Shown: piece after piece, positions 25,884 through 35,164 of the stretch
Position numbering within the stretch: the stretch's first letter is position 1
How the letters are laid out: each line of letters opens with the position of its first letter
NCBI GenBank assembly: GCA_934699585.1
Contig: CAKUWY010000004.1
Span: 116,172-180,171, forward strand
Direction: 5' to 3'
Length of the DNA: 64,000 nucleotides
Source: an uncultured Fibrobacter sp.
GTDB taxonomy: Bacteria; Fibrobacterota; Fibrobacteria; Fibrobacterales; Fibrobacteraceae
Notes under the pieces: model-generated
Database searches by the model: none
Seen by the model: only the letters and a program-made list of their open reading frames with translations
What the model was told of the DNA's origin: nothing
Translations under genes and position numbers: made by a program

Positions 25884-27614
25884 TTATCTGTTTCGGGCCA
25901 TTTCCATGGCCGCTGCCCGATAGTCTTCTTCGGAGATTCGATCGGGTCCCCAGACCACTACCTTGTTCCTGCCGGATTCCTTGCCCTCGTACAGGGCCTT
26001 GTCCGCCATCTGGATGCTGCGGTCGGCGCCTAGGCGGCCGTCGTATTTGGCGATGCCCAGGGTAATGGTGACGTTGATGAGAAAATCGGCGTGCTTGATG
26101 GACTGTTCTTCCACCTGCTTGCGGAACCGCTCAGCCACAACGGCAGCTCCGTCCAAGTCGGTCTCGGGGAGTAGCACCAAAAATTCTTCGCCGCCGTAGC
26201 GGCCCACGATGTCGTAGTTCCGCAACATTCCGCGGATGGTCTGAGCAACGGATCTCAGGACCTCGTCGCCACAGGCGTGTCCGTAGGTGTCGTTAATTCT
26301 CTTGAAATGGTCGATGTCAATGAACACAAAGCAGAAGGGCTTGTGGGACCTGGAAATGCGGCTGACTTCGTTTTCGATGCACTCGTGAATGTTCCGGCGG
26401 TTGGGTAGCCCGGTCAGTTCGTCGGTCCTGGACATAATCCGGAGTTTCTTGTTGGCTTCTTCCAGTTCCTGTGTTCTTTCGGTCACTTCCTGTTCCAGGA
26501 GCTCCCTATGGGACTGCAATTCCTTGAATTGCCGCCTGATGGTGTCGTGCATCAGGTTGAACGCCTTGGATAGCTGGCCCACTTCGTCGTCTCGCCGACC
26601 GAACCTGATTTCGGGGGTGTCGATGTTGTCGTCGGTAATTTTCTTCATGTGGACAATCAGCTTGTTCAGGGGCTTGCCCAGAATAAGGAACATCCAGAGC
26701 GAAATGAGGCAGGTGACAATGATGGTGCCAACAAGGAATAGCATGCTGGACTGCTTGATGGCCGAAGCCATGTCTTCGATTTCTCTACGGGGCTGCAACG
26801 AAAGCAATCCAAACTGGAATGCATGACTGTACTCATAGTTGACCAGGTATTCGCTTCCGTTTCTGAGTTTCACAAAGTAGGGCCCTGGGGTCTCAAACCT
26901 TTGGGGCTGGAAATTTTCGAAACCGAGCTCGGTTATGTTCATGCGTTTGCGACCGGTTTCCCTGAAACTGGGCAGGTAGAGAATTTCGCCTTTTTCGGTG
27001 ATGGCAATGACAAAACCGTTCTTGCCCACCTTGCAGTCGGCAAAGTACTTTTCAAGTCGTTCAAAGGAAAAGTTTGCCAGAAGAACGCCCTTTTCTTTTT
27101 CTTCTCCGATGACTTCAGAAGAGAAAATGCGGGTGGGCATGGAGTGGTCGTCGTCGATGCACCAGGGGCTGAAATAGGAATTGTGCTTGGGAATTTTAGA
27201 AATTTCAAAATGAAGCTGAACCTGTTCATCGGCGAAGTCGTTTTTCCTTTCGCAAATCAGGTTATTTTCGTCGTCATAGAGGTTGAGTGTTTCGTCGTCG
27301 TTGAACAGGGAGGCGATGTTGTCGCTGTTGATGTAGGCGCTCGCAATGGCGGAATCCAGGCTTTGTATTTCGGTGGTGTGGGTGAGGAAGATGATTCGGT
27401 TGGCGAACAGTCGGATTTCGTTGTTCGCAGCGAAGACCATCTGCCGAAGCTGGGTACGGTTATTGTCGCTGCTCCAATTGGTAAGGGCTTTTATTTGACC
27501 CTTGGCGAAAAAGAAAATACTGATAGAGGCAATCAATACCGTAGCAAGAATCAGGAGCAGTAGGCTCTTGAAAATGGTGCTTTGGGAAAACTTGACGGCT
27601 CTAGCTTCTTTCAT
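25884..27614 (-). CDS. Membrane-bound diguanylate cyclase (GGDEF)
   Basis: A 576-residue signalling protein making c-di-GMP. A TM helix (about 15-37), a periplasmic sensor of Cache-like length (about 40-275), a second TM helix (about 283-307), a HAMP region, a short coiled coil (EQEVTERTQELEEANKKL), then GGDEF. The active site is GGEEF (474-478) and looks catalytically competent. The inhibitory I-site RxxD is present as RNYD, five residues earlier, so product inhibition is expected. The start ATG follows a promoter region shared with the DUF3332 gene on the other strand. The signal sensed is not predictable. Confidence 0.9.
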   Translation of the reverse strand: MKEARAVKFSQSTIFKSLLLLILATVLIASISIFFFAKGQIKALTNWSSDNNRTQLRQMVFAANNEIRLFANRIIFLTHTTEIQSLDSAIASAYINSDNIASLFNDDETLNLYDDENNLICERKNDFADEQVQLHFEISKIPKHNSYFSPWCIDDDHSMPTRIFSSEVIGEEKEKGVLLANFSFERLEKYFADCKVGKNGFVIAITEKGEILYLPSFRETGRKRMNITELGFENFQPQRFETPGPYFVKLRNGSEYLVNYEYSHAFQFGLLSLQPRREIEDMASAIKQSSMLFLVGTIIVTCLISLWMFLILGKPLNKLIVHMKKITDDNIDTPEIRFGRRDDEVGQLSKAFNLMHDTIRRQFKELQSHRELLEQEVTERTQELEEANKKLRIMSRTDELTGLPNRRNIHECIENEVSRISRSHKPFCFVFIDIDHFKRINDTYGHACGDEVLRSVAQTIRGMLRNYDIVGRYGGEEFLVLLPETDLDGAAVVAERFRKQVEEQSIKHADFLINVTITLGIAKYDGRLGADRSIQMADKALYEGKESGRNKVVVWGPDRISEEDYRAAAMEMARNR

Positions 27615-27688
27615 GGTTGAACTACGAATTTAACAAAATGAAGGGCCTGATGCTTGAGAAAAGTCCCTTTTTAACGCCCCAAGACGTC

Positions 27689-27804
27689 TAACGCATAAAA
27701 TGCGTTAAATAAAAATTGTGAGCCTTATCAAGTTCTAACGTTCTTTTTTGGGAATATCGCCAAATCGCTTCCCTTTTAATTATATTTTTTTGTCGTAATT
27801 ACGA
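27689..27804. promoter_or_regulatory. Two palindromes in the divergent promoter region
   Basis: TAACGCAT-aaa-ATGCGTTA (27689-27707) and the perfect 12-base palindrome TCGTAATTACGA (27793-27804) lie between the divergent diguanylate cyclase and DUF3332 genes. Neither is followed by a T run that would suggest a terminator. Both could be operators. No regulator is identified. Confidence 0.45.
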
Positions 27805-27833
27805 TAAACTCAATCCTTAAGGAGTAATAAAAA

Positions 27834-28271
27834 ATGAAAAAAGGTATCGCTACCCTTCTTGCTGCCGGCATGATCGTTCTCTCCGGCTGCTACGGCTCTA
27901 ACGCTTGCTTCAACAAGCTCCATGACTGGAACGGCACTCTTGGCAACAAGTGGCTGAACTCCATTGTCCACTTCCTCATGATGTGGATTCCGGTGTACGG
28001 CATCTGCTTGTTCCTGGTGGACGGCCTGGTCCTCAACACTGTTGAATTCTGGACCGGCTCCAACCCGCTGGCTTCTGGCGATTCCTACCATGAAACCGAC
28101 GCCCAGGGCAACTCCATCGCTGCCGTGAAGAACGCCGATGGCTCCATGTCCGTCGAAGTGACCGCCGCCAACGGCGAAAAGGCCAACCTCACCCTCCAGC
28201 GCGACGAAAACGTTGTCCGCGCTCTGGACGCTGAAGGCAACCTGGTTGCTCAGTACGAAATCGAAAAGTAA
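27834..28271 (+). CDS. DUF3332-family lipoprotein
   Basis: A 145-residue lipoprotein with lipobox VLSGC (Cys about 19) and the family block GCYGSNACFNKLHDWNGTLGN, then a hydrophobic stretch (about 42-70) ending LNTVEFWTGSNP. The C-terminal half is a small polar domain. Function is unknown in all relatives. AAGGAG precedes the ATG. Codon use is strongly biased toward C-ending, favoured codons, suggesting high expression. A terminator follows. Confidence 0.82.
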   Translation: MKKGIATLLAAGMIVLSGCYGSNACFNKLHDWNGTLGNKWLNSIVHFLMMWIPVYGICLFLVDGLVLNTVEFWTGSNPLASGDSYHETDAQGNSIAAVKNADGSMSVEVTAANGEKANLTLQRDENVVRALDAEGNLVAQYEIEK

Positions 28272-28294
28272 TTCTACTACTTGAGATTACAACG

Positions 28295-28330
28295 AAGGGC
28301 ATCGGTATTTACCGAGGCCCTTTGCTTTTC
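28295..28330 (+). terminator. Terminator after the DUF3332 lipoprotein gene
   Basis: AAGGGC-at-CGGTATTTACCG-ag-GCCCTT followed by TGCTTTTC; a bulged stem with an interrupted T run. Confidence 0.6.
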
Positions 28331-28333
28331 CCC

Positions 28334-28426
28334 ACGTCATCCTCGATCAACTCAGGAGCGTAGCGATTGAGACGAGAGAGAATGCGCATTTACCCCTCCA
28401 CGTCATCCTCGCGCAGGCGAGGATCC
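28334..28426. repeat. Two GTCATCCTCG-type palindromic elements
   Basis: CGTCATCCTCGATCAACTC with a GATTGAGACGAGAG partner (28334-28380), then a compact copy CGTCATCCTCGC-GCA-GGCGAGGATCC (28401-28426). The same compact form recurs at 32614-32643 and, with CTCAC arms, at 63711-63744. They lie just past the 3' end of sua5. Confidence 0.75.
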
Positions 28427-28436
28427 ATGTGCTTTG

Positions 28437-29399
28437 CTAAAACTTCTTGATACTCGCGCGCCGCAGCCTGTCATTCAGCGCCATCCCCAATCCGGTGTCC
28501 GGAATGGGGTCCACCAGAATCAGGTCGTATTCAGGCCTGTCCAGTTCGTGCATCAGGGCGTATAGCTTGGCGGTGGCTTCCACCAGGTTGCCTGTTTTAG
28601 ACAAATTAACGGTTGCTGGAATGGGACCTTCTGTCGTCCCGAATGCAATTCTCACGGTTCGGGTCGGCAACTTGTAGTCTTTTTTTATTGGCCCATAATA
28701 TAGCGGAACCTGTGGCCTGTAGTGGGTATCCAACTGTCCGGGCGCCGCCATGGGTTTGCCGGGTTTGGAGCTGGAAACGCCTAACGCCACCTTCCCGAGG
28801 ACCCGCTCCACCATTTCGGCGGTAACGGCGCCCGGTCGAAGGATAGTGGGCGTCTCGTTCAACAGGGAAATGATGGCGCTTTCTACGCCCACCTGGCACG
28901 GCCCGCCATCGACAATGCCTGCGATGCGTCCGCTCAGCTGTTCGGCCACATGCATGGCCGTCGTCGGGCTAACGTGCTTGAAAAGGTTCGCGCTAGGTGC
29001 TGCCAAGGGAAGATTCGACTTCTGGATAATTTCTTGCGCTACCGGGTGCGACGGGAACCGCACCGCTACCGACGGAAGCCCGCTTGTTGCCAGGTCCGGG
29101 ATGCAGTCCTTCTTGGGGAGCACTAGCGTCATGGGCCCGGGCCAGTAGGCCTCGGCCAACCGGTAGGCGGCATCGGGAATGTCCCGGGCCACGTCGGCCA
29201 GCTGCTTGATGTCGCAGATATGGACAATCAGGGGGTCGAAGGTGGGGCGCTCCTTGGCGGCAAAAATTTTCGCCAGGGCATCGGGATTGTACGCGTTTCC
29301 CGCAAGGCCATAAACCGTTTCTGTAGGAATGGCCACCACCTGGCCGTCCTGCAATAGCCGGACCGCCTCGTCAACACTTGTCCAGGGAGGATAAGGCAT
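28437..29399 (-). CDS. sua5: L-threonylcarbamoyladenylate synthase, Sua5 type
   Basis: A 320-residue enzyme making threonylcarbamoyl-AMP from Thr, bicarbonate and ATP for the t6A37 modification of ANN-decoding tRNAs. The YrdC domain (1-205) shows PTETVYGLAGNA, the KxR-like KERP, PSHP, and PSANLFKHVSPTTA. The C-terminal Sua5 domain (about 230-320) follows the usual PGQLDTHYRP linker, which separates Sua5 from the shorter TsaC. The partner genes tsaB, tsaD and tsaE are not in the window. Confidence 0.94.
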   Translation of the reverse strand: MPYPPWTSVDEAVRLLQDGQVVAIPTETVYGLAGNAYNPDALAKIFAAKERPTFDPLIVHICDIKQLADVARDIPDAAYRLAEAYWPGPMTLVLPKKDCIPDLATSGLPSVAVRFPSHPVAQEIIQKSNLPLAAPSANLFKHVSPTTAMHVAEQLSGRIAGIVDGGPCQVGVESAIISLLNETPTILRPGAVTAEMVERVLGKVALGVSSSKPGKPMAAPGQLDTHYRPQVPLYYGPIKKDYKLPTRTVRIAFGTTEGPIPATVNLSKTGNLVEATAKLYALMHELDRPEYDLILVDPIPDTGLGMALNDRLRRASIKKF

Positions 29400-29428
29400 A
29401 ACTAGGTTTAGGTATTAAATTCATATGA

Positions 29429-29498
29429 TGTGAAATGTGTAGTGAGAAATGAGTATTTTCAAATATGTCATTTCACATTCCACATTTCACATCGCACA
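29429..29498. repeat. Heptanucleotide-period repeat, inverted pair
   Basis: TGTGAAA, TGTGTAG, TGAGAAA, TGAGTAT, a short spacer, then TTTCACA, TTCCACA, TTTCACA, TCGCACA. Same phasing and words as at 17345; can fold into a long imperfect hairpin. It separates the sua5 start from the DUF349 gene's end. Confidence 0.85.
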
Positions 29499-29505
29499 TC
29501 AATTC

Positions 29506-32391
29506 CTAGCCCTCCGCAGGTTCTCCCTTGGCTTCGTCCTTGCGGCCGAAGGCGAACACCTGGTCGCAGGCAGAATTGAACCGCTTCCACACCTTGTCGG
29601 ATTCGCTACGGGGAACAGCCCCAACCTCTTTCCACAGGCGGCGGAGATGCTTCACCTTGTTCATGGCGCCGCCGACAGTCTGTTCGTTAAGGTCGGTGAG
29701 CAGGTCTTCGGCCTGTTCGCACAGCAGAATCTTCTTTTGCAGGTTATTCTGACGGGCCTGTTCCTGGATATCCAGCTGGTCGCGGCGACGGCTGAAGAAG
29801 TCATCACAGATTTCGCGGAAGTCCTTCTGCAGGTTCACTTCGTCGAGACCGCAGGAACCCAGTTCCCGCCATTCCTTCTGGAGGTCGCGGACGGCATCGG
29901 CCAGCTGGTTGCTGCCGGCGCTTTCGGCGAACTGCTTCACCTTCTCGATCATCGCCTGCTTTTTCGCCTTGATGTCGGCGAGCTGCTTCTTGATATCTTC
30001 GTTCACCTGGGCGTACTTGTCCATGAACTGGTTCACGAAACTTGCAAAGCGGCTGTTGATGGTCTCGATGGTTTCTTTGGGAACCATGCCGATTTCTTTC
30101 CATTCGGCTTCAAGAGACATGACGGTATCCACCAGTTCCTGGCTGATGTTCGACAGGTCTAGGGCCTCAAGCTTTGCGCAGAGGTCTTCTTTCTTTTTCA
30201 GGTTCTCCTGCTTGGCGGCGTCCATCTCTTCGAAATGGCCACGCTTCTTCTCGAAGAATCCGTCGCAGGCGCTGCGGAAGCGGGCCCAGATTTCTTCGGA
30301 CTTGCTCTTGGGCACAGGACCGATGGTCTTCCAGGATTCCTGCAACTGCTTGAGCTTGCCGGAGGTGGCATTCCAGTCGGTAGATTCCGTCAGGGCTTCG
30401 GCCTCTTCGCAGAGCTTGAGCTTGCGCTCGTAGTTCTCTTCGCGGGTCTTGTCCTCTTGTTTCAGGATTTCCTTGTGCTTGGCGTAGAACTCGCCGGTCA
30501 CCTTCTTGAAGCGCTCCATCAGGGCGGCAAGGCTTTCTTTAGGAACCATTCCGATGTTCTTCCAGGATTCCTGGATTTCCTGCATGGCCTTGAACTTGTC
30601 CTTCCAGAAAATTTCGGCGTTGTTCAAAAGCTCTTCGGCCTTCTGGCAGAGGGCTTCCTTGTCGGCAAGGTTCTTGACCCTTTGAGCCATGCGCTCTTCG
30701 ATAAAGGGAGCGCAGTTCTCCTTGATTTTTTCGAACAGTCCCTGGAAACGGTCCTTGAATTCCGCAAACTTGGTGGGCGAAATGGGTCCGATGTTTTTCC
30801 ACTTGGTGGCGAGGTTCTTGAGCTTGTCCAGCACTTCCTGGCTGCCTTCTTCCTTAGAAAGCAGTTCCAGTTCGTCGAGGATGGAGGCCCTGTCGTTCTC
30901 GTTGTGCCAGGACTGCCATTGACGCATTTCCTGGAAACGTTCCGTGGCGGACTTGTATTCCAGCCACAGCTCGTGGTACTTGAATTTCTGGTCGCCTACG
31001 ATGTCTTTCCATTCCTGGAAGGCGGCCCTGAGCTTGAGGCTCAGTTCCTTGAAGTCTTCGTTTTCGTTGAAGCCCTTGACCCGCTCGATGATGGCCTTGA
31101 GCTTTTCGGAATTCTTTTCGAAGCGTTCCTGGGCAGAGGCGTTGAAGGCCGCAATCTTTTCGCCCAGCTTGCTACGGAGAGAGTTGTATTCTTGCAGTTC
31201 GGGGTCGCTGCCTTCCAGCAGGGGAAGCTTTTCCCATTCCCGGACAATGCCGTGCAGGTGCTTGGATGTGGTTTCGGAGCATTCCGTGTCGGCGAGGGCC
31301 TGCAGTTGGTCCAGAAGTTCCCTGCGGTTGGATTCCTTCTTTTCGGTGGCTTCTCCTTCTTCGGCAGGAGTTTCCTTCTTTTTCAGGTCCTGAACCTTGA
31401 AGAACAGCTGGTTGAACTTGCGGATGGCATCGGGAGTCATCTTGGACTTGTTCTCGTTCCATTCGGCGATAATCTGGTCTGCCCGTTCCATGTTTTCCTG
31501 GAGCTTGTTTTCGTTTACCAGGGCTTCCAGTTCGGCACAGGTTTCCATCAGGTGGTTGACCAGGGCCTGTTTTTCGGCTTCTGCCTTTTCGACGGCGATG
31601 CGGGCGGCATCGGCTTCGTCGCAGAACTTGACGAAGCTGGCGTAGATTCCGTCCAGAGTGGCTTGGGCAGGGCCCATCCCCAGGGCCTTGGCTTCTTCCA
31701 TCAGTTCTTCAAACTGGCCCTTTACAGAAATGGGATCTTTCTGGGCGGCTAGGTGGTGGGCTTGCTGGATAAGGGCTTCCCGCTTGCTCATCAGGAGCAT
31801 CTGGGCGCGTTTTCCACCGTCGGCGGCGTCTTGCATGGCCTTGATCTTATCGGCGGCCACCTTGCGCACGGAGGTGTGCTTGGAAGACTTGGCCACTTCT
31901 TGCAGCAGGCTTTCCGAAGAAAGCTTGTTCACCGCTTCCATGGCCACCTTCTCGACGGCATCCTTGGTGGCGGCAATAGCGAGCAGGTTCGCCTTGCTCA
32001 CCAGCTTCACCAGCTCCAGGCGGAGCTCGGAGGAGGGCAAATTCTTGATCAGGTCTTCGGCGTAGCGGGTGTCTTTCAGTTCGTTGATAAAGCGCAGGGC
32101 CTCGGGGGAGGCAGCGCGGGAATCCTTGAGCTTGCGGACAATTTCATCGAAATAGCGGGACTCGGCCAGGCGACGGACGTGGGCATCCTTGTCGTTTTTC
32201 GAAATCTGTGCGAGGGCGGAAATCACCGTCAGTTTCTTGACGGCTGCCGTGCGGACTTTGGGGTCTTCGTCGTACAGGGCGATTCGTTCAAAGGTGTCCT
32301 GATTGGAAGGTCCCATTTCCTCGACGGCCTCGATACGCTTGTCGGGGTTGGAATTCTGCCATTTCGGTTTAAATGCATCCAGTAAGCTCAT
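29506..32391 (-). CDS. Large DUF349 repeat protein
   Basis: A 961-residue cytoplasmic, highly charged alpha-helical protein. The N-terminal 190 residues look HEAT-like (ALYDEDPKVRTAAVKKL, KNDKDAHVRRLAESRYF). From about 330 to the end are repeats of about 75 residues containing W-K-x-I-G-x-V-P-K/R: WKNIGPISP, WKNIGMVPKE, WKTIGPVPKS, WKEIGMVPKE, WRELGSCGL, WKEVGAVPRS. These define DUF349 helical modules. No enzymatic motif is seen. The molecular role of DUF349 proteins is not established. Confidence 0.85.
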   Translation of the reverse strand: MSLLDAFKPKWQNSNPDKRIEAVEEMGPSNQDTFERIALYDEDPKVRTAAVKKLTVISALAQISKNDKDAHVRRLAESRYFDEIVRKLKDSRAASPEALRFINELKDTRYAEDLIKNLPSSELRLELVKLVSKANLLAIAATKDAVEKVAMEAVNKLSSESLLQEVAKSSKHTSVRKVAADKIKAMQDAADGGKRAQMLLMSKREALIQQAHHLAAQKDPISVKGQFEELMEEAKALGMGPAQATLDGIYASFVKFCDEADAARIAVEKAEAEKQALVNHLMETCAELEALVNENKLQENMERADQIIAEWNENKSKMTPDAIRKFNQLFFKVQDLKKKETPAEEGEATEKKESNRRELLDQLQALADTECSETTSKHLHGIVREWEKLPLLEGSDPELQEYNSLRSKLGEKIAAFNASAQERFEKNSEKLKAIIERVKGFNENEDFKELSLKLRAAFQEWKDIVGDQKFKYHELWLEYKSATERFQEMRQWQSWHNENDRASILDELELLSKEEGSQEVLDKLKNLATKWKNIGPISPTKFAEFKDRFQGLFEKIKENCAPFIEERMAQRVKNLADKEALCQKAEELLNNAEIFWKDKFKAMQEIQESWKNIGMVPKESLAALMERFKKVTGEFYAKHKEILKQEDKTREENYERKLKLCEEAEALTESTDWNATSGKLKQLQESWKTIGPVPKSKSEEIWARFRSACDGFFEKKRGHFEEMDAAKQENLKKKEDLCAKLEALDLSNISQELVDTVMSLEAEWKEIGMVPKETIETINSRFASFVNQFMDKYAQVNEDIKKQLADIKAKKQAMIEKVKQFAESAGSNQLADAVRDLQKEWRELGSCGLDEVNLQKDFREICDDFFSRRRDQLDIQEQARQNNLQKKILLCEQAEDLLTDLNEQTVGGAMNKVKHLRRLWKEVGAVPRSESDKVWKRFNSACDQVFAFGRKDEAKGEPAEG

Positions 32392-32486
32392 AATATCTCC
32401 AAAGGGTAAAGGGGCTTTTCAGGGCCCGTTCCTGTAATTTACATAAAAACTTTTAATAATGTATATGTTTTTTTTAAGAAAATGGG

Positions 32487-32563
32487 GATTTAGGGGCTGG
32501 GATCTAGGGGCTAGGATCTAGGGGTTAGGATTTAGGGGTTAGGTAATAGGTTTTAGGTATTAG
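32487..32563 (+). repeat. Heptanucleotide-period array, 11 units
   Basis: Eleven consecutive 7-base units, exactly in phase: GATTTAG, GGGCTGG, GATCTAG, GGGCTAG, GATCTAG, GGGTTAG, GATTTAG, GGGTTAG, GTAATAG, GTTTTAG, GTATTAG. The first eight alternate between GATYTAG and GGGYTAG types. A shorter array of the same words lies in reverse orientation at 37732-37759. Confidence 0.92.
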
Positions 32564-32613
32564 GGCCGCTGGGGACAAGAGGTCCGATGTCTGAGGTCGC
32601 TTTGCTTTGGGGA

Positions 32614-32643
32614 ACGTCATCCTCGCACAGGCGAGGATCCGTT
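32614..32643. repeat. GTCATCCTCGC-type palindromic element
   Basis: ACGTCATCCTCGC-ACA-GGCGAGGATCCG. Compare 28401-28426. Confidence 0.8.
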
Positions 32644-32768
32644 TGAAAGGATTGCTGTTCAGGGCTGGGAATTCCCCTTTTTTGCTCAAAAACGCCAGTT
32701 TTTTTGGAAAAACGGAAAAAACGGCCCAGGGGTGTTTTGAAGGCCCTCATTTTTCTATCTTTTGCGCC

Positions 32769-33689
32769 GTGAATTTTGCAAAGACCACTATACATTTTCA
32801 GAATTCCTCACGGTCCGTGACCCTCCACGTGCCGTCTTTGGTGTTCCGCGGGCTTCCGTTCCTGAAGTTCCTGCTGGTGGTGGGCTTTTTGCTTTTCTTG
32901 GCCCAGTTCGCGGCGACGACCGTCTATCATGGTCTGCTGAACCACGTCCTAGAAGACCGGGCCGAACTGGACCGCGACCTCTCCCAGATTCAGGGGACGG
33001 TGGATTACCTGAACCGCACGTCTGCAGATTTTCTCGGTGACGAACAGCGGCTCCATTCCAAGTATGGCCTGCCCCTGCCCGACGAAGAGGAACGCAGCCT
33101 GGGTACAGGCGGCTCCGTAGAGCCCAAGTCCAAGTTGCTTATGGAAACGTCCCCCGTGTTCGAAAAGATGGCGAACCTGAGGGACGAGGCGAACCGCTTG
33201 CAGGGCAAGCTGGACAACAACAGTGGTGCGTTCTACAACCTGACCGATTTTATCAAGCAGAAACAGTCCGCCTGGCGCTTTGTGCCTTCTATTTCGCCAA
33301 CCCAGGGCCGTTACGCTTCTTCTTTTGGCCCGCGTATCCACCCGGTTACGGGCGAGGTGGGCAAGATGCATTATGGCGTGGATATCGCCAATGACCGCTG
33401 GACTCCCATCTATGCTTCTGCCGACGGTGTGGTGGATGTGGCCCAGATGAGCTCTACTTTTGGAAACTTCGTGACCATCAATCATGGCAACGGGATTGTG
33501 ACCCGCTACGGCCACATGCAAATGTCCCTGGTCAATCCTGGACAGTTTGTCCGCCGTTACCAGATTATCGGTTATATGGGAAACACTGGTCGTTCCGTTG
33601 GTCCCCATCTTCATTACGAGGTCTGGGTGAACAACACTCCGGTGAATCCTCTTGCCTATATGCTCCCAGGCGACTACGCCGTGGATTGA
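32769..33689 (+). CDS. M23-family murein endopeptidase, membrane-anchored
   Basis: About 306 residues from the GTG at 32769 (a GTG at 32818 is an alternative). One N-terminal TM helix (about 30-50) is followed by a coiled-coil-like part (LEDRAELDRDLSQIQGTVDYL) and a C-terminal LytM/M23 domain: YASSFGPRIHPVTG, HYGVDIAN (zinc His and Asp), and HLHYEVWVN (the HxH motif). It would cut peptide cross-links of peptidoglycan in the periplasm. All metal ligands are present, so it is likely an active enzyme rather than an EnvC-type activator. Confidence 0.88.
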   Translation: MNFAKTTIHFQNSSRSVTLHVPSLVFRGLPFLKFLLVVGFLLFLAQFAATTVYHGLLNHVLEDRAELDRDLSQIQGTVDYLNRTSADFLGDEQRLHSKYGLPLPDEEERSLGTGGSVEPKSKLLMETSPVFEKMANLRDEANRLQGKLDNNSGAFYNLTDFIKQKQSAWRFVPSISPTQGRYASSFGPRIHPVTGEVGKMHYGVDIANDRWTPIYASADGVVDVAQMSSTFGNFVTINHGNGIVTRYGHMQMSLVNPGQFVRRYQIIGYMGNTGRSVGPHLHYEVWVNNTPVNPLAYMLPGDYAVD

Positions 33690-33760
33690 GCCCCCTGACC
33701 TGTTCCGCAAGGTGGCACCCTGTTAGGGTAGCAGTAAGGGAAAACCCCTAGGGGTTTATC

Positions 33761-35164
33761 TTGAAATACATCTTGTTCGTTTCCTCCCTGGCGGTGGCCT
33801 GCCCCCAGTTTGTGGAAATATTTCCTGACCCGACAGAGGTGCCGGACCAGCAGGGGGAGTTCGTGGAAATCCGCATGGATTCCTCTTTCTTCGCGGAGTC
33901 CCTTTTTGTTTCCCTGGACGGAAAGGGCGCACTTGGTTTTCCTTATCCGGAGGGTAGCCGTTTTGTCCTTTCTCACGGGAACGCCTTGTGTCCGGACAAG
34001 GATGGAATTGCCTGTGGCGACCTGGGCAGTTACAGCCTGCCCAATTCCCGGGAGTTCGTCTGGAAATTGCAGGCGAAAACCTGTGTGGATTCAATCCATC
34101 TCGACAAGCCGAAGGCCGGCAAGTCGTTTCAGCGCAAGGGCTACGGGGACCAGTGGGTTCTGGACGAGCCTACGCCCGGGTACGGAAATCCACTTTACGA
34201 AATGGACCTGGACGACTGCGGGATATCCCGTGTGGAGTACGAATTCAGGGAAGACCATTGGTGGGTGTCCGGCAGGGTTTCGGGTTGCAAGAACGTTTGG
34301 TTGCATTATGAATATCTGGACCTGTATCGTCCGGGTTCGGGCAAGAACGATTCGGCGCATGTCCACGAATTTTTCTCTTTCGCCATTCCGGTCAAGAGTC
34401 CCATCCTTTTGCACTTGCATGTGCCCGACGACGAAATTTCTGTAAACAACAGCGTGGATACGCTGGTGGCCCAGGTGGGTAATTCCCCCTTGATGGTCAC
34501 CGAGGTGCACCATTGCCCAGAAGAACCCATGCCCGAATGGGTGGAGGTCTATAATGCCTCCCAGGTGGTACTTCCCCTGTCCAGAATCAGGCACTGTAGC
34601 CGCGGAAACTTCTGGGGTGCTGATGCCGATTCCATCGGACCTTACGAAAGCGTTCTCGTGTCCAGGGATACGGCAGCCCTGCGGGAACAGATAGTGTATA
34701 AGGACGTGAAAATGGTGCAGGCTTCCATCGGCTATCTGAACAATACGGCGGGCTCCTTTTCGCTTTGCTATGGCGATGCGGTTTTGGATAGTGTCGGTTG
34801 GGACAAGTTCACGGTGAGCTGTCCGTCGGGCTTTAACCCTAAGACAGGAATGGCTGAAAATACGCCAGGATTTCAGGGTAGGCATTCTGAAAAATATGGC
34901 GAAGAACCGGTTGTGTACAAACTATCATCAAGGGTCTTGCGAAAGCGGGGAGATCCTTTGCGTGTAAAGGTGGAAAGCGACCGGGAGGTAATGTTGAACC
35001 TGCTGGACAGCGCGGGCCAGGTAGTCTGGAAACAGAAAGCTCCTGCCATGTCCAATGCTTGGTGGAATGTGCCGGTGCAGGAATATGCGGGGGTGGGTGC
35101 GGCCTATGTCAGGATTTCGGCGGGCTCTTTTGAAAAGGTGGTGGGAATTGTCGTTCGTCCGTAG
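33761..35164 (+). CDS. Exported protein with lamin-tail-like domains
   Basis: A 467-residue protein with a short leader. Two segments have the look of lamin-tail (LTD) beta domains: VEIFPDPTEVPDQQGEFVEI near the N-terminus and VTEVHHCPEEPMPEWVEVYN around 247-266. The C-terminal 75 residues (LSSRVLRKRGDPLRVKVE... to the end) resemble a sorting-type beta domain. Several Cys pairs suggest disulfides. The start is TTG with AGGGG nearby, which overlaps the palindrome CCCCTAGGGG. The next gene overlaps its end, so the two are coupled. Confidence 0.65.
   Translation: MKYILFVSSLAVACPQFVEIFPDPTEVPDQQGEFVEIRMDSSFFAESLFVSLDGKGALGFPYPEGSRFVLSHGNALCPDKDGIACGDLGSYSLPNSREFVWKLQAKTCVDSIHLDKPKAGKSFQRKGYGDQWVLDEPTPGYGNPLYEMDLDDCGISRVEYEFREDHWWVSGRVSGCKNVWLHYEYLDLYRPGSGKNDSAHVHEFFSFAIPVKSPILLHLHVPDDEISVNNSVDTLVAQVGNSPLMVTEVHHCPEEPMPEWVEVYNASQVVLPLSRIRHCSRGNFWGADADSIGPYESVLVSRDTAALREQIVYKDVKMVQASIGYLNNTAGSFSLCYGDAVLDSVGWDKFTVSCPSGFNPKTGMAENTPGFQGRHSEKYGEEPVVYKLSSRVLRKRGDPLRVKVESDREVMLNLLDSAGQVVWKQKAPAMSNAWWNVPVQEYAGVGAAYVRISAGSFEKVVGIVVRP

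Larger units (their letters stand above)
32392..32768. other. Intergenic stretch with repeats, no gene seen
   Basis: Holds the promoter regions of the divergent DUF349 and M23 peptidase genes, a heptanucleotide-period array (32487-32563) and a GTCATCCTCGC palindrome (32614-32643). The plus-strand open frame through it is the upstream extension of the M23 gene and passes through the palindrome, so it is not thought to be coding. Confidence 0.6.

Noticed and set aside
30235..31752. 505-residue plus-strand frame over the DUF349 gene
   Set aside because: Antisense shadow; Leu/Phe/Gly-rich from reverse reading of Lys/Glu codons.
32487..32563. Telomere-like repeat marking a replicon end
   Set aside because: The window continues with ordinary genes on both sides and the array is one of many similar intergenic ones.
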